Origin: Yersinia mollaretii ATCC 43969
GTDB lineage: Bacteria > Pseudomonadota > Gammaproteobacteria > Enterobacterales > Enterobacteriaceae
Assembly: GCF_013282725.1 (NCBI RefSeq)
Contig: NZ_CP054043.1
Coordinates: 434,001 to 498,000, forward strand
Reading direction: 5' to 3'
Length of the DNA stretch: 64,000 bases
Shown here piece by piece: positions 1 to 12,301 of the stretch. A program made the translations under genes and the position numbers. The notes under the pieces were generated by a model. It searched no databases. It was given only the letters and a program-made list of their open reading frames with translations, and was not told the DNA's origin. Each line of letters opens with the position of its first letter. Position 1 is the first letter of the stretch.

Positions 1-166
1 CATCACCCTTAATCCCCCCTTTGTTGCTTATTGAGCAAGAGTGTTGTGCATTATTGCGCATTTTTCTCTGGTGTCGTAACCGTTAGCATACTCACTATTC
101 CGGGTTGGCTACTCTCTGCGTGATTAGAGAAATGATATTGGCCCCCGCCTCACAAGGATTACATCA

Positions 167-760
167 ATGAGTAACGTATTAATTATTAACGCAATGAAAG
201 AATTTGCGCACTCCAAAGGCGCGCTTAATCTCACTCTCACTAATGTTGCTGTCGAATTTCTACAAGAAAGTGGTCATCAGGTTAAAGTCACCACTGTTGA
301 TCAAGGCTATGATATTGAAAGTGAAATTGAGAATTATCTGTGGGCCGACACCGTGATTTACCAAATGCCCGCTTGGTGGATGGGTGAGCCGTGGATTTTG
401 AAAAAATACATCGATGAGGTCTTTACCTTTGGTCATGGCCGCTTGTACCAAAGTGATGGACGTACCCGCTCCGACACCACCAAAGGCTATGGCTCTGGCG
501 GCTTAATTCAGGGTAAAAATTACATGCTTTCAGTGACCTGGAATGCACCGATTGAAGCCTTTACGGACCCTGCGCAGTTCTTCGAAGGCGTCGGCGTTGA
601 TGGCGTGTATTTGCATTTCCATAAAGCAAATCAATTCCTTGGCATGGAGCCATTGCCAACATTTATGTGTAATGACGTGATGAAACAGCCTGATATCGAA
701 GGGGATATTAGCCGCTACCGTCAACATTTAGCCGTGCATTTTAATGGTCAGACCGCTTAA
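167..760 (+). CDS. mdaB: NAD(P)H:quinone oxidoreductase MdaB
   Basis: A 197-residue flavodoxin-fold quinone reductase of the MdaB family (E. coli MdaB is 193 residues). These FAD enzymes reduce quinones by two electrons in the cytoplasm and so avoid semiquinone radicals. The N-terminal beta strand and flavin-binding loop (VLIINAMKEF) and the later PAWWMGEPWILKKYID segment are characteristic. The ATG at 167 follows an AAGGA ribosome site eight bases upstream. ygiN begins 30 bases after the stop, the same mdaB-ygiN pairing as in E. coli, which suggests a two-gene quinone redox unit. Confidence 0.93.
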   Translation: MSNVLIINAMKEFAHSKGALNLTLTNVAVEFLQESGHQVKVTTVDQGYDIESEIENYLWADTVIYQMPAWWMGEPWILKKYIDEVFTFGHGRLYQSDGRTRSDTTKGYGSGGLIQGKNYMLSVTWNAPIEAFTDPAQFFEGVGVDGVYLHFHKANQFLGMEPLPTFMCNDVMKQPDIEGDISRYRQHLAVHFNGQTA

Positions 761-790
761 TTTGACACCGTAACGCAATTTGGGGCAGCA

Positions 791-1096
791 ATGATTACTG
801 TTTTTGCAGAAATAAAAGTTAAACCGGGACGCCGTGAGGCGGTATTGCAGGCGATCGAGAAGCTTTTGCCTGCGGTGTTAGCTGAAGAGGGGTGTGGTGG
901 CTATCGGCCGATGATTGATGTGCCAACTCAGCTCGACTGGCAGAAAAAATCGCCAGACTCCATTTTCATGCTGGAAAAGTGGCAGAGCGTCCACCATTTG
1001 GAATTGCATTTGCAGATGGAGCATATGCAGCAGCATCGTGAAATAATCAAAGATGATGTGTTAGATGTGAATATTCATATTTTGGATAACGCATAA
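791..1096 (+). CDS. ygiN: Quinol monooxygenase YgiN (ABM domain)
   Basis: A 101-residue single-domain protein of the antibiotic biosynthesis monooxygenase fold, close in length to E. coli YgiN (104). It shares the MITVFAEIKVKPG start, the central EEGCGGY segment and the PDSIFMLEKW strand. YgiN oxidises quinols such as menadiol and is thought to form a redox cycle with MdaB, encoded 30 bases upstream. Identity to the E. coli protein is only moderate, so the family is secure but the exact substrate is inferred from the gene pair. Confidence 0.85.
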   Translation: MITVFAEIKVKPGRREAVLQAIEKLLPAVLAEEGCGGYRPMIDVPTQLDWQKKSPDSIFMLEKWQSVHHLELHLQMEHMQQHREIIKDDVLDVNIHILDNA

Positions 1097-1099
1097 CGT

Positions 1100-1160
1100 A
1101 TCAATCCCCAAAGTCATTGGCGCTGCCGCTAACACCACGGCGGCGTCAAGGACGAAGCCA
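1100..1160. repeat. ERIC-like remnant
   Basis: About 60 bases that resemble both ends of the full ERIC copy at 14312-14437: CCCAAAGTCATTGG on the left and GTCAAGGACGAAG on the right, with most of the middle missing. The right end runs into the 3' end of the lysR gene and includes its stop codon. It is an internally deleted or degenerate ERIC element; its identity rests on eye comparison only. Confidence 0.5.
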
Positions 1161-2057
1161 ATTGCCGCCTCGCAGCTTAATCTGTTCACTCGCATAATCA
1201 AGAAAACAGGTTATCCGCGCAGCAAGCTGCGTATTGCGGTAATACACGGCATTGATGGGTTGCCAGGTTTCCAGAGTCTGGTTGGCCATCACCTCAACTA
1301 AGCGCCCCGCCAGTTGATCCTCGCGGGTCATAAAATCAGATAATTCAACGATCCCTTCGCCCTGTAGGGCCAGTAAACGCAGAGTTTCGCCACTGGATGC
1401 CGCGAGATTGGGGATGATTGACGCCCGCCCAGCAGGCAAATGGGGGAGCGACCACTGATTCAGCGATTCCGGCTGAGTGAAGCCCAACAAACTATGGTTT
1501 GCCAGTTCATCAATGCTCTGTGGGGTGCCGTGGCGCTGGAGATAATCGGGGCTGGCGAGAATACGCACCCGACTGGCACCCAATAAACGGGCATGGATCG
1601 TCGAGTCGCGCAGTGCGCCGATACGGATCGCAATATCGGTGCGCTGTTCAAGTAAATCGATATTAAGATCGTCGGTATTTAGCTCGAGAATGATTTGTGG
1701 GTAGAGCGCCCGAAAACCGGTGATCATCGGTACAATGACGTGCTGCATAAAAGGTGCTGCCGCATTCACCCGCAACCGCCCTGCCGGTTTTAGCCGCCGC
1801 AGGGCAATCTGCTCTTCGGCATCATCCACCGCGCCGAGAATCTGCCGCGCATGACTGAGGAACAACTCGCCCTCTTCCGTCAGCTCCAGCCGCCGAGTGG
1901 TGCGACGCAGCAGGGTAGTCGCCAGTTTTTTCTCCAGCCGACTCAAGGCCCGACTGATACCGGATGTGGTTTGGTTACGCTGCTCTGCGGCTGCCGTAAT
2001 CGAGCCGCAGTCAATCACCGAGGTAAACGCCTGCAACTCTTCTAACGTCACTTTCAT
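1146..2057 (-). CDS. LysR-family transcriptional regulator (YafC-like)
   Basis: A 303-residue LysR-type regulator. It has an N-terminal winged helix-turn-helix (residues about 1-60, with the pattern ITAAAEQRNQTTSGISRALS) and a C-terminal periplasmic-binding-like co-inducer domain (about 90-295). It resembles E. coli YafC along its length (for example the RIGALRDSTIHARLL and SGETLRLLALQGEGI stretches). Its start lies three bases beyond the parE stop on the same strand, so it may be read with parE. The last codons and stop are formed by an ERIC-like remnant. The regulated genes are unknown; the neighbouring mdaB-ygiN pair is one possible target. Confidence 0.85.
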   Translation of the reverse strand: MKVTLEELQAFTSVIDCGSITAAAEQRNQTTSGISRALSRLEKKLATTLLRRTTRRLELTEEGELFLSHARQILGAVDDAEEQIALRRLKPAGRLRVNAAAPFMQHVIVPMITGFRALYPQIILELNTDDLNIDLLEQRTDIAIRIGALRDSTIHARLLGASRVRILASPDYLQRHGTPQSIDELANHSLLGFTQPESLNQWSLPHLPAGRASIIPNLAASSGETLRLLALQGEGIVELSDFMTREDQLAGRLVEVMANQTLETWQPINAVYYRNTQLAARITCFLDYASEQIKLRGGNWLRP

Positions 2058-2060
2058 CGA

Positions 2061-3974
<1,914 letters not shown>

Positions 3975-3991
3975 CTAATGGATGAAAGGCT

Positions 3992-4573
3992 TTAGGCAGT
4001 CGCTAGCCCTAAAAACGTGACAATCGGGGAGAAAAAGTGATCAAAACCAATAAAGGCATGATTCCCACCGGATTCTACTGTTTGCCGACAAGGGGTGTAA
4101 TAGGCCACCGCTTGACGGTAATCGAGGATTTCGTCCCCAGTTTGTTGCAATAACCAGAGTAAATCCGGCGATCCCAACTTTTCAATTTGCATGGCCTTCA
4201 GGTCATAAATATGCCGAGACTCTAACACATATTGTTGCCCGGTGTAGGGGTTCTCATTTTCGCCCAAGTAATCACTGAGCAGCTCAAATGGCCGCACAGC
4301 AGGGTTCACCACCACGGCAGGAATGCTAAAACGTTGGGAGAGCCAAGTCGCAAAATAGCCGCCAAGAGAAGAGCCAACAATCCCCATTGGCTGCCCTGCT
4401 TTATCCATCACAATGCTCTCTAACATCTCTGCGGCTTCCGCAGGATAAGGCGGCAGTTGTGGAGTCAGCATCTCAATATGAGGATGGTATTGTTGCAACC
4501 AGCTTTTAAAGGTCGTTGCTTTCGCCGAACTGGGGGAGCTATTAAAACCATGAATATAGAGAAGTGTGCTCAT
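3992..4573 (-). CDS. yqiA: Esterase YqiA
   Basis: A 193-residue small alpha/beta hydrolase of the YqiA/UPF0227 group, with esterase activity on acyl-CoA and nitrophenyl esters in the E. coli homologue. The oxyanion region [10 protein letters not shown] is at the N-terminus, the nucleophile elbow GSSLGG is at about residue 65-70, and the catalytic histidine is in GGNHAF near the C-terminus. Its ATG overlaps the cpdA stop by one base (TAATG), showing translational coupling. parE follows 35 bases downstream. Confidence 0.93.
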   Translation of the reverse strand: MSTLLYIHGFNSSPSSAKATTFKSWLQQYHPHIEMLTPQLPPYPAEAAEMLESIVMDKAGQPMGIVGSSLGGYFATWLSQRFSIPAVVVNPAVRPFELLSDYLGENENPYTGQQYVLESRHIYDLKAMQIEKLGSPDLLWLLQQTGDEILDYRQAVAYYTPCRQTVESGGNHAFIGFDHFFSPIVTFLGLATA

Positions 4574-5400
4574 TAATAACCGTCCGCGTCCATGTCCGGG
4601 CAGAACTCATCACTGGCTAATCGACGCACTTCAGTTTCAAGTCTTCCGTCGGGCAGTAAATCGAGGTAGCGCCATCCCGGGGCCACAGTATCAAGGGTGA
4701 AATTAGTACAGTGCGGTTTGAACTGCACACAGGTCGAAGGGCTGGCGAGCAGGCGCTTACCGTACCAATCGAGATCTAAATCCTGATGGATATGGCCGCA
4801 CAACAAGGTGGTCACACGCGGATAGTGGGTCAAAACCGCCGCTAACATATGCGCGTTACGCAAGCTGTGCTGATCAAGCCAAGTACAGCCCGAGGGCATA
4901 GGATGATGGTGCAATAAAATCAAAGTGTAGCGTTCTGGATGTGCCACCAGACAGCGCTCCATCCACTCCAACTGATAGTCGCTCAGCTCACCATAAGGAA
5001 CGCCGAAGACCTGACTATCCAGTAATAGGATTTGCCAATTATCCCCCACCAGAACTTGCTTTGAAGGGGCAATATCCGCATCAGCCAGTGCATCGACCAT
5101 CGCCGGTTGGAAATCATGATTACCGGGCAGCCATAAGCAAGGCGCAGGCAAACGGGCGATGCCCTTCGCAAAATTTTGATAGGCAGCAACAGAATGGTCT
5201 TGAGCCAAATCGCCAGTTGCAACAATCAGATCAAATGGGTGCTGTTCAGCAATAATCGCATCCAGCACAGCGCGATAACTGTGGGAAGTATTGACACCCA
5301 GCAAGGTCTCATGTTCACCCGCGAAGAGGTGGGTATCTGTTATTTGTAAAATTCTGACTCTGGCCCCACTCGCCATAGGCAGTTTAAACAGGCTTTCCAA
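4573..5400 (-). CDS. cpdA: 3',5'-cyclic-AMP phosphodiesterase CpdA (TTG start)
   Basis: A calcineurin-like metallophosphodiesterase that hydrolyses cAMP and tempers CRP signalling. The metal-binding blocks ITDTHLF, GDLAQD, GNHD and CGHIHQ are all present. I chose a TTG start at 5400: it has a well spaced AAGGA site and gives LESLFKLP, aligned with the E. coli start MESLLTLP, and 275 residues, the same as E. coli. An upstream GTG at 5442 would add 14 residues but has no better ribosome site. The gene lies between yqiB and yqiA in one operon. Confidence 0.93.
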   Translation of the reverse strand: MESLFKLPMASGARVRILQITDTHLFAGEHETLLGVNTSHSYRAVLDAIIAEQHPFDLIVATGDLAQDHSVAAYQNFAKGIARLPAPCLWLPGNHDFQPAMVDALADADIAPSKQVLVGDNWQILLLDSQVFGVPYGELSDYQLEWMERCLVAHPERYTLILLHHHPMPSGCTWLDQHSLRNAHMLAAVLTHYPRVTTLLCGHIHQDLDLDWYGKRLLASPSTCVQFKPHCTNFTLDTVAPGWRYLDLLPDGRLETEVRRLASDEFCPDMDADGY

Positions 5401-5469
5401 ATGGTGTCCTTGTTTTTGCACCCTTCCCAACTCGATTTTCACCCTCGGCAGGCAAGGCTATAAGTCTGT

Positions 5470-5895
5470 CTAATAAACCGGAACTGCCACCGCTCCATGC
5501 GCCAAACAGTAGCGCAACCAGTCGGCAAGAAACTGGTTAATTTGATGCTTTTCGTCCCGCTGATGCAACTTTTTATTCGGATAATCATAACTTGCTTTGA
5601 AGCGGGAGATCTGCTGACTGGCACACACTTCCGCGACCTGCGCATCATGATAAAGCCTGACCACCATCGACGGCAGACCCCATTGACTAATGGCTGGCTC
5701 AGTTTGCACAATCTCTACCACCGAAGTGTAGCGGGTTGATTCAATAATTGTCAGCCGATAACTCGCACCATTAACCTGATAAGCAACATTTTCGCCCACT
5801 TCATCGACCCGTGGTATTAAACGACGCAATTGTGCGAAGTTAGTTTCGCATAGCCTCATCATTTCAGGGAAATCAGGTGTATAGCGTTTTATCAT
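5470..5895 (-). CDS. yqiB: YqiB family protein (DUF1249)
   Basis: A 141-residue protein of the DUF1249 family, highly similar in remembered sequence to E. coli YqiB, including the start [17 protein letters not shown] and the C-terminal segment [17 protein letters not shown]. No signal peptide or membrane segment is visible, so it is probably cytoplasmic. The molecular function is not established. It sits between nudF (18 bases upstream) and cpdA in the conserved operon leading to parE. Confidence 0.92.
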   Translation of the reverse strand: MIKRYTPDFPEMMRLCETNFAQLRRLIPRVDEVGENVAYQVNGASYRLTIIESTRYTSVVEIVQTEPAISQWGLPSMVVRLYHDAQVAEVCASQQISRFKASYDYPNKKLHQRDEKHQINQFLADWLRYCLAHGAVAVPVY

Positions 5896-5913
5896 TATTC
5901 TGCTCGCTTTTCT

Positions 5914-6546
5914 TTACGACTGCCATTCTGCTCTCAGCGATAAGTGGTGCAACGCCAGCCATTGTAGTGCAATGATTGAAGCTGCGTTATCAATAGCACC
6001 TTCTTCAACCCAACGACAAGCCTGTTCACGGCTGACAACATGCACCCGGATATCTTCATTTTCGTCGGCCAAACCATGAATACCGCTCGCCGTCGTGGCA
6101 TCAACTTCGCCCACCATAATAGATAAGCGCTCGCTAGTACCGCCAGGGCTGGCTAAATAACTGAGAACCGGCTTGCAGCGACCAATGTGAATTCCCGCCT
6201 CCTCCTCGGCTTCGCGACGCGCCACTTCCTCGACGGTTTCGCCCTCTTCAATCATTCCGGCGACCATCTCTAATAACCAAGGTGATGGGCTGGTGTCAAT
6301 GGCCGCAATCCGCAATTGCTCCACCAGCACCACTTCATCACGCACCGGATCATAAGGTAATAACACGGCGGCATGGCCGCGCTCGAAAATCTCACGTTTA
6401 ACTTCACCGCTCATTTCGCCATTAAACAGACGGTGGCGAAAACGATATAAATTCAGTGAAAAAAAACCACTGTACAGGGTTTCACGTGCAATAATTTCCA
6501 CGTCGCTCTTGTCAAAGGTCACCGGTGAAGGTTGTTCTGATGACAT
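5914..6546 (-). CDS. nudF: ADP-ribose pyrophosphatase NudF
   Basis: A 210-residue Nudix hydrolase that splits ADP-ribose into AMP and ribose 5-phosphate. The Nudix box is seen as GMIEEGETVEEVARREAEEE at about residues 97-116, followed by the family signature SPGGTSER. Length matches E. coli NudF (209). The ATG at 6546 follows an AGGAG site eight bases upstream. It is the first gene of the nudF-yqiB-cpdA-yqiA-parE run and is divergent from tolC. Confidence 0.95.
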   Translation of the reverse strand: MSSEQPSPVTFDKSDVEIIARETLYSGFFSLNLYRFRHRLFNGEMSGEVKREIFERGHAAVLLPYDPVRDEVVLVEQLRIAAIDTSPSPWLLEMVAGMIEEGETVEEVARREAEEEAGIHIGRCKPVLSYLASPGGTSERLSIMVGEVDATTASGIHGLADENEDIRVHVVSREQACRWVEEGAIDNAASIIALQWLALHHLSLRAEWQS

Positions 6547-6682
6547 AGACTATTCTCCTTACTAAAGTTAGCGGTTTAAAAAGACAGTTTGATAAAGATT
6601 ATTTGACAAAGATGGCCTGATACAGATTAGTTGTCTGAACACACATTTAGCTTTGTGATAGATTTAAGTAAATTAAGGCGAG

Positions 6683-6701
6683 ATGGCACAATCAGCCACC
6701 T
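6683..6701 (+). promoter_or_regulatory. Candidate marbox upstream of tolC
   Basis: In the 254-base divergent gap between nudF and tolC the sequence ATGGCACAATCAGCCACCT matches most positions of the degenerate marbox AYnGCACnnWnnRYYAAAY, failing mainly in the AAA part. E. coli tolC is activated by MarA, SoxS and Rob through a marbox at an equivalent place. The degenerate consensus occurs often by chance, so this is only a candidate. No other control element could be fixed in the gap. Confidence 0.3.
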
Positions 6702-6800
6702 TATCCCATTGGCAGACTCTGATAGAATTGGCAAGAATTCGTCTATCGACGGCTACCATAGTAATATTGCCGCACAACTGCTGCACAACAAGGACTGCAA

Positions 6801-8279
6801 ATGAAGAAACTGCTCCCCCTTCTTATCGGGCTGAGTCTGGCTGGTTTCAGTACCATGAGCCAGGCAGAGAACTTGCTGCAAGTTTATAAGCAAGCCAGGG
6901 ATAGTAACCCGGATTTACGCAAATCGGCTGCTGACCGTGATGCTGCATACGAAAAAATTAATCAAGTTCGCAGCCCGCTGTTACCACAGCTTGGTTTGGG
7001 TGCCGGTTACAGCCACACCAATGGTTTCCGCGATGCATCTGACAATCCAGATAGCAACGCCACCTCAGGCTCTCTGCAACTGACTCAAACCATTTTTGAT
7101 ATGTCAAAATGGCGTGCTTTGACCTTGCAGGAAAAAGCTGCGGGTATTCAGGATGTTACGTTCCAAACTAACGAACAAGCACTGATTCTGAACACTGCAA
7201 CCGCCTATTTCAATGTGCTCAGAGCGATCGATAGCTTGTCTTATACCGAAGCGCAGAAGCAATCGGTCTATCGCCAGTTAGACCAAACAACCCAGCGTTT
7301 CAATGTGGGTTTAGTGGCGATCACTGATGTCCAAAACGCCCGAGCCAGCTATGATACCGTATTAGCGGATGAAGTGACGGCGCGTAATAATCTGGATAAT
7401 GCGCTGGAAAATCTGCGTCAGATTACCGGGGTTTATTACCCAGAGTTGGCCTCACTGAATGTTGATCGCTTGAAGACAAAGCGCCCAGAGGCAGTTGCTA
7501 ACCTGTTGAAAGACGCTGAGAAACGTAACCTTTCTTTGCTTTCTGCCCGTTTGAATCAAGATTTGGCCCGTGAGCAAATTAAATCGGCGGAAACCGGCTA
7601 TATGCCAACCATCGATTTGACGGCATCATCGTCTGTGACCAATACCCGTTACAGCGGCGGCACGCCAAGTACTCAGCAAGTGAATAATGATGCAGGCCAG
7701 AACCAAATCGGCGTGCAACTGAGCTTGCCACTATATAGCGGTGGAGCCACCAATTCTGCGGTGAAACAAGCGCAGTACAACTTCGTGGGTGCCAGTGAGC
7801 AGTTAGAGAGCGCTCACCGTAGTGTGGTGCAAACAGTTCGCTCCTCATTTAACAATATCTCAGCCTCTATCAGCAGCATCAAGGCTTATGAGCAAGTGGT
7901 GATTTCTAACCAAAGCTCATTGGATGCCATGGAAGCGGGCTATCAGGTCGGTACACGTACCATTCTGGACGTGTTGACTGCAACCACTAACTTGTATCAG
8001 TCCAAACAACAGCTTGCTGATGCGCGTTATAACTACCTGATTAACCAGTTAAACATCCAGTCAGCACTGGGTACACTGAACATGAATGACTTGATGGAGT
8101 TGAATGGGGTTCTGGACAAGCCAGTTCCAACCTCAGCGACGGCCTTGGCACCCGATAATGCTAACCAGAATGCCTATGCTGATGGAACTAACACTCAAGC
8201 AGCACCACGTGTTACGCCAGTAAGCCAGCCTTCTACCACAGCAGCACCAGCACGTAACGGCAATCCATTCCGTAACTAA
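6801..8279 (+). CDS. tolC: Outer membrane efflux channel TolC
   Basis: A 492-residue outer-membrane factor that forms the trimeric exit duct for RND, ABC and MFS efflux pumps and type I secretion. There is a signal peptide (residues 1-22, cut after MSQA), two duplicated OEP repeats of mainly coiled-coil helices, and a low-complexity Ala/Thr/Asn-rich tail after about residue 440, which is typical of TolC. The ATG follows AAGGA. It is divergent from nudF and followed by ygiB-ygiC as in E. coli. The sequence resembles Yersinia TolC as remembered. Confidence 0.97.
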   Translation: MKKLLPLLIGLSLAGFSTMSQAENLLQVYKQARDSNPDLRKSAADRDAAYEKINQVRSPLLPQLGLGAGYSHTNGFRDASDNPDSNATSGSLQLTQTIFDMSKWRALTLQEKAAGIQDVTFQTNEQALILNTATAYFNVLRAIDSLSYTEAQKQSVYRQLDQTTQRFNVGLVAITDVQNARASYDTVLADEVTARNNLDNALENLRQITGVYYPELASLNVDRLKTKRPEAVANLLKDAEKRNLSLLSARLNQDLAREQIKSAETGYMPTIDLTASSSVTNTRYSGGTPSTQQVNNDAGQNQIGVQLSLPLYSGGATNSAVKQAQYNFVGASEQLESAHRSVVQTVRSSFNNISASISSIKAYEQVVISNQSSLDAMEAGYQVGTRTILDVLTATTNLYQSKQQLADARYNYLINQLNIQSALGTLNMNDLMELNGVLDKPVPTSATALAPDNANQNAYADGTNTQAAPRVTPVSQPSTTAAPARNGNPFRN

Positions 8280-8299
8280 TTTTTATTCGTTCGGATTCT

Positions 8300-8336
8300 C
8301 CGGGCGCGGCATCAGGCTGCGCCCGGCTTATTTTCC
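8300..8336 (+). terminator. Terminator-like hairpin after tolC
   Basis: CCGGGCGC and GCGCCCGG form a strong GC-rich stem about 20 bases after the tolC stop, followed by CTTATTTT. The T tract is interrupted, so termination may be partial. The remaining bases up to ygiB (about 190) show no gene and presumably hold the ygiB promoter. Confidence 0.6.
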
Positions 8337-8524
8337 GCCCTCCCCCCTTTAGTGACCCAGCATTTTTCGTCAATGAAAAAAGCAAAGCCACTCGCACCAT
8401 TTCGTATAGCTTTGTAAAGTCTTCCGCTGACCGCCCCTCGCGCTTTAATTTTATACACGTTTCCCCTATCCTAAGAGCACTTACTGGGAAAGGGCATGAA
8501 CGCCCGGAAATGAGACAAATAATG

Positions 8525-9217
8525 ATGAAACGGACTCAAAACATCAATCAAGAGACCTTCCGTAAATCCTGGCGCAGTTATCGCCTTGCGCCCGTAGCTT
8601 TAGCTGTCAGTGCTGTATTTATGCTGGCTGGCTGCGAAAAAACTGACGAAACCGTCTCTTTGTACCAAAACGCAGATGACTGCTCTCAGGCCAATCCGTC
8701 CAAGAGCGCTGAATGTACCACCGCTTACAACACTGCCTTGCAGGAAGCGGCTAAAACGGCACCTAAGTATGCGACCCGAGAAGACTGTATAGCCGAATTT
8801 GGCGAGTCTCAGTGTACTCAGGCCCCTGCACAAGCGGGCATGGTACCAACATCGTCATCATCGACTGAACAAACTGCCGAAGCCGCACCGCAACAGAGCG
8901 GCGGTATGTGGATGCCATTAATGGCAGGTTATATGATGGGCCGAATGATGGGCGGCGGCGCGAGCCAGCCACTCTTCACCTCTAAAGCAGCCAATAGCCC
9001 TGCTAACGGCAAATTTGTTGATGCCACCGGTAAAAACTTTGGTTCCGCCACCACTGGCCGCACCATGACAGTACCGCGCACGGCAATGGCACCGAAACCC
9101 GCCGTGACCAATACCATCACCCGTGGCGGTTTTGGCGAATCAGTGGCGAAGCAATCCACTATGCAACGTAGCGCCGCAACATCATCCAAAACCAGCACGC
9201 GCAGCATGGGTGGCTAA
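8525..9217 (+). CDS. ygiB: YgiB family lipoprotein-like protein (UPF0441)
   Basis: A 230-residue protein of the UPF0441/YgiB family. The N-terminal signal contains the lipobox-like VFMLAGCEK, so it may be a lipoprotein. The paired-cysteine region [10 protein letters not shown], the glycine/methionine run [13 protein letters not shown] and the C-terminal [17 protein letters not shown] follow the family. I chose the ATG at 8525 (MKRTQN) to match E. coli; ATGs at 8522 and 8510 are also in frame. Function is not established. ygiC starts 10 bases downstream, and the family is usually linked to ygiC and tolC. Confidence 0.88.
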   Translation: MKRTQNINQETFRKSWRSYRLAPVALAVSAVFMLAGCEKTDETVSLYQNADDCSQANPSKSAECTTAYNTALQEAAKTAPKYATREDCIAEFGESQCTQAPAQAGMVPTSSSSTEQTAEAAPQQSGGMWMPLMAGYMMGRMMGGGASQPLFTSKAANSPANGKFVDATGKNFGSATTGRTMTVPRTAMAPKPAVTNTITRGGFGESVAKQSTMQRSAATSSKTSTRSMGG

Positions 9218-9227
9218 GGTCTGATTA

Positions 9228-10388
9228 ATGAAACGTTTAGCGATTAGCGAACGCCCAGATTGGCGCGAAAAAGCCACCGAATTCGGCTTCCGTTTCCACA
9301 CCATGTATGGTGAACCGTACTGGTGTGAAGATGCGTATTACGAATTCACATTGGCGCAAATTGAAGAGCTGGAAGAGACCACCGCCGAGTTACATCAAAT
9401 GTGCCTGCAAGTGGTTGAGAAAGTGGTCAATAGCGATCAACTGATGGCGAAATTCCGCATCCCAAAACATTGCTGGGATTTTGTTCGTAGCTCTTGGCGA
9501 ACCAATCAGCCTTCACTCTATTCTCGTCTTGATCTGGCCTATGATGGCGTCAATCCAGCAAAACTGCTGGAAAACAATGCGGATACCCCAACCTCACTGT
9601 ATGAAGCCGCCTTTTTCCAATGGTTATGGTTGGAAGATCAGATCAACGCAGGCAATTTGAGCCAGGACGCAGACCAATACAACAGCATGCAAGAGAAGTT
9701 GATCGAGCGCTTTGTCGATTTGCATGATAACCATGGCTTTAGCTTGCTGCATCTGGCCTGCTGTCAGGACAGTGAAGAAGATCGTGGCACCGTGCAATAT
9801 CTGCAAGATTGCGCGCTGGAAGCAGGTCTGCCGACTGAATTCATGTTTATGGAAGAGATCGGTTTAGGCGAAAAAGGGCAATTTACTGACCTCGATAACC
9901 AAGTAATCAGTAATTTGTTCAAGCTCTACCCGTGGGAGTTTATGTTCCGCGAAATGTTCTCGACCAAACTGGAAGATGCTGGCGTGCGCTGGCTGGAACC
10001 CGCTTGGAAGAGCATTATCTCCAATAAAGCCTTACTCCCTTTGCTGTGGGAGATGTTCCCGAATCACCCGAATCTGTTGCCCGCTTACTTTGCTGAAGAT
10101 GATCATCCGCCGATGGATCATTATGTCACCAAGCCGCTATTCTCGCGGGAAGGTGCCAATATTCAGATAGTGGAGAATGGTAAAGAAGTGGCACGGGTTG
10201 ATGGGCCATATGGCGAGGAGGGTATGATTGTTCAGCAATTCCATCCGCTGCCTAAGTTCGGGGATAGCTACACGCTGATTGGTAGTTGGCTGGTGAATGA
10301 TCAACCCTGCGGCATTGGTTTGCGTGAAGATCGCGAACTGATCACCCAAGATCTATCGCGTTTTTACCCACATATTATTTTGGGCTAA
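9228..10388 (+). CDS. ygiC: ATP-grasp protein YgiC (glutathionylspermidine synthase-like)
   Basis: A 386-residue protein of the glutathionylspermidine synthase C-terminal-like ATP-grasp family. This is the usual length of E. coli YgiC and YjfC, which lack the amidase half found in Gss. The N-terminal [13 protein letters not shown], the [15 protein letters not shown] segment and the late [12 protein letters not shown] loop are family hallmarks of the ATP-grasp fold. It probably forms an amide bond, but the substrate is unknown and such stand-alone proteins lack proven glutathionylspermidine synthesis. It is co-transcribed with ygiB. Confidence 0.9.
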   Translation: MKRLAISERPDWREKATEFGFRFHTMYGEPYWCEDAYYEFTLAQIEELEETTAELHQMCLQVVEKVVNSDQLMAKFRIPKHCWDFVRSSWRTNQPSLYSRLDLAYDGVNPAKLLENNADTPTSLYEAAFFQWLWLEDQINAGNLSQDADQYNSMQEKLIERFVDLHDNHGFSLLHLACCQDSEEDRGTVQYLQDCALEAGLPTEFMFMEEIGLGEKGQFTDLDNQVISNLFKLYPWEFMFREMFSTKLEDAGVRWLEPAWKSIISNKALLPLLWEMFPNHPNLLPAYFAEDDHPPMDHYVTKPLFSREGANIQIVENGKEVARVDGPYGEEGMIVQQFHPLPKFGDSYTLIGSWLVNDQPCGIGLREDRELITQDLSRFYPHIILG

Positions 10389-10404
10389 GTGTACGCATTG
10401 ATAA

Positions 10405-10437
10405 TGGGAAGGTGACATGCCTTCCCTTATTTATTTT
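10405..10437 (+). terminator. Rho-independent terminator after ygiC
   Basis: GGGAAGG and CCTTCCC form a stem with a short loop, followed by TTATTTATTTT. It lies 17 bases after the ygiC stop and faces ygiD, which converges from the other strand. Confidence 0.75.
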
Positions 10438-10470
10438 CTGATATTTACTTTCTAATACTGATGCTCTGGG

Positions 10471-11253
10471 TTAACTAACTACTACCGACAGCATACTCAA
10501 CGACCCCATCTCAATCCCATCAGTGGGAATCGAAATCGGCGCTTTGCCGTCCCAGCCCCCCAACACATATAACAGTGGCAAATAGTGCTCAGGTGATGGG
10601 TTAGACAACGCCGCTCCTTCATGCTGCATAAAGTTAACCAATGGGTGATTATTACCCTGATAGCTCAAGTTAGCCCGCACGAACTGATTGAAAGATTCAG
10701 CCCATGGATACGGACTACTATCCCCCTGCCACCTCACCATACGTAAGTTGTGCACCACGTTACCGCTGGCAACAATCATCACGCCCTGCTCACGCAGCAC
10801 CGCCAATTTGCGGCCTAATTCATAGTGATATTCTGCCGGTTGGGTGCCATCAATACTCAGTTGTACCACCGGGATATCAGCCTCAGGATACATTTTAATC
10901 AGGACCCCCCAGCTACCGTGGTCCAGACCCCATTCACTGGTATCTGCCCGCACGGCAATAGGTGCCAGCAATTGTTGAATTTGTGCGGCCAGTTCTGGGG
11001 ACCCCGGAGCTGGATACTCGGTATCAAACAGCGCCTGCGGGAAGCCGCCAAAATCATGGATAGTGCGAGGTTTCTCCATTGCCGTTACCGCAGTCCCACG
11101 GGTATACCAGTGAGCGGAAATCGCCAGAATCGCTTTAGGACGCGGTAACGTCTCACCCAACGTACGCCATGCTTGAGTGTGACTGTTTTCTTCCAGCACA
11201 TTCATCGGGCTACCGTGGCCGAGAAACAGTGCAGGCATACGAGGCGTGTTCAT
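10471..11253 (-). CDS. ygiD: 4,5-DOPA dioxygenase extradiol-like protein YgiD
   Basis: A 260-residue class III extradiol ring-cleavage dioxygenase of the DODA type (E. coli YgiD opens L-DOPA in vitro). Metal-binding histidines are visible in FLGHGSPMN (about residue 13), in ISAHWYTRG and in VVASGNVVHNLR, and the WGLDHGSWG motif is typical. The physiological substrate is unknown. Unlike E. coli, no zupT lies between ygiD and ribB; the 273 bases there show no gene. Confidence 0.9.
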   Translation of the reverse strand: MNTPRMPALFLGHGSPMNVLEENSHTQAWRTLGETLPRPKAILAISAHWYTRGTAVTAMEKPRTIHDFGGFPQALFDTEYPAPGSPELAAQIQQLLAPIAVRADTSEWGLDHGSWGVLIKMYPEADIPVVQLSIDGTQPAEYHYELGRKLAVLREQGVMIVASGNVVHNLRMVRWQGDSSPYPWAESFNQFVRANLSYQGNNHPLVNFMQHEGAALSNPSPEHYLPLLYVLGGWDGKAPISIPTDGIEMGSLSMLSVVVS

Positions 11254-11526
11254 AGAAAATCCTTACTGTTAAGAAATGAGTGGCGCTTAACATCATCTGC
11301 GCTTAAACCATAAGCGACACATTACGCGCTTTTTTTTCATTACACAGCCAGATAACAGTGATGAAGATATTCAATAAATTTGAATGGGAAACGTGGAGGA
11401 GAAATACGATTGAAATTCTATGGCAGGAAGAAATAACTGGGCCGCAGTCTATTCAATAGAATGATAGCAACCCAGTGTGCAACTCTATTATCGCCCGGCA
11501 ATATCAGCGGATATTGCTCTCAGAGA

Positions 11527-12180
11527 TTAGCTGGCTTTCTTTTCTTGAGACTGGCGATATTCAGCCAAGTCATCAATCGTCACGACCGGCATATCGTGTA
11601 ATTTAGCGAACTCAATCACTTCTGGCGCATGGGCCATGCTGCCATCATCATTGGTCAGCTCACACAGCACACCCGCAGGTTTGTAGCCGGCCAGTGTTGC
11701 CAAATCGATTGAGGCTTCGGTGTGACCACGGCGTGATAAGACGCCCCCCGGCTGACCACGCAGCGGGAAGACATGGCCTGGGCGATTAAGATCGCTAGGT
11801 TTCGCGTTATCGGCAATGGCCGCACGGATAGTCGTCAAACGGTCAGCAGCAGAAACCCCTGTGGTCACGCCTTTAGCCGCTTCAATAGTCACGGTAAATG
11901 CAGTTTGGAACTGGCTGGAGTTGTGAGTCACCATCATTGGTAAATCGAGCTGCTGGCGGCGTTCATCTGTGATACACAGGCACACAATGCCACTGCCGTG
12001 GCGAATAGTCAGTGCCATTTGCTCTACCGTCATTGCTTCAGCAGCAAAAACCATATCGCCTTCGTTTTCACGACTTTCGTCATCCAACACCATCACACCA
12101 CGGCCATTACGCAGAGCGTCGATAGCACGTTCTACGCGCTCAACAGGCGTGCCAAAATCTGATAGAAGGGTCTGATTCAT
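11527..12180 (-). CDS. ribB: 3,4-dihydroxy-2-butanone-4-phosphate synthase
   Basis: A 217-residue RibB, the same length as in E. coli. It converts ribulose 5-phosphate to formate and the four-carbon unit used to build lumazine, the riboflavin precursor. The catalytic acidic loop [10 protein letters not shown] is at about residues 33-42, followed by the RHGSG and HTEASIDLA motifs. It is a stand-alone domain with no GTP cyclohydrolase II fusion. It is preceded on its strand by an FMN riboswitch, so expression should fall when FMN is plentiful. Confidence 0.97.
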   Translation of the reverse strand: MNQTLLSDFGTPVERVERAIDALRNGRGVMVLDDESRENEGDMVFAAEAMTVEQMALTIRHGSGIVCLCITDERRQQLDLPMMVTHNSSQFQTAFTVTIEAAKGVTTGVSAADRLTTIRAAIADNAKPSDLNRPGHVFPLRGQPGGVLSRRGHTEASIDLATLAGYKPAGVLCELTNDDGSMAHAPEVIEFAKLHDMPVVTIDDLAEYRQSQEKKAS

Positions 12181-12301
12181 GGTAAAAAAACCTCATTAAA
12201 ATTATGGATTACCAGAATCAGGGCGGTCTTGAGGAGTAACTGGCCACTCTTTATCTATACATTTGACATGAATAGAAATGGCCGAAATAACGCAGAAGAG
12301 C

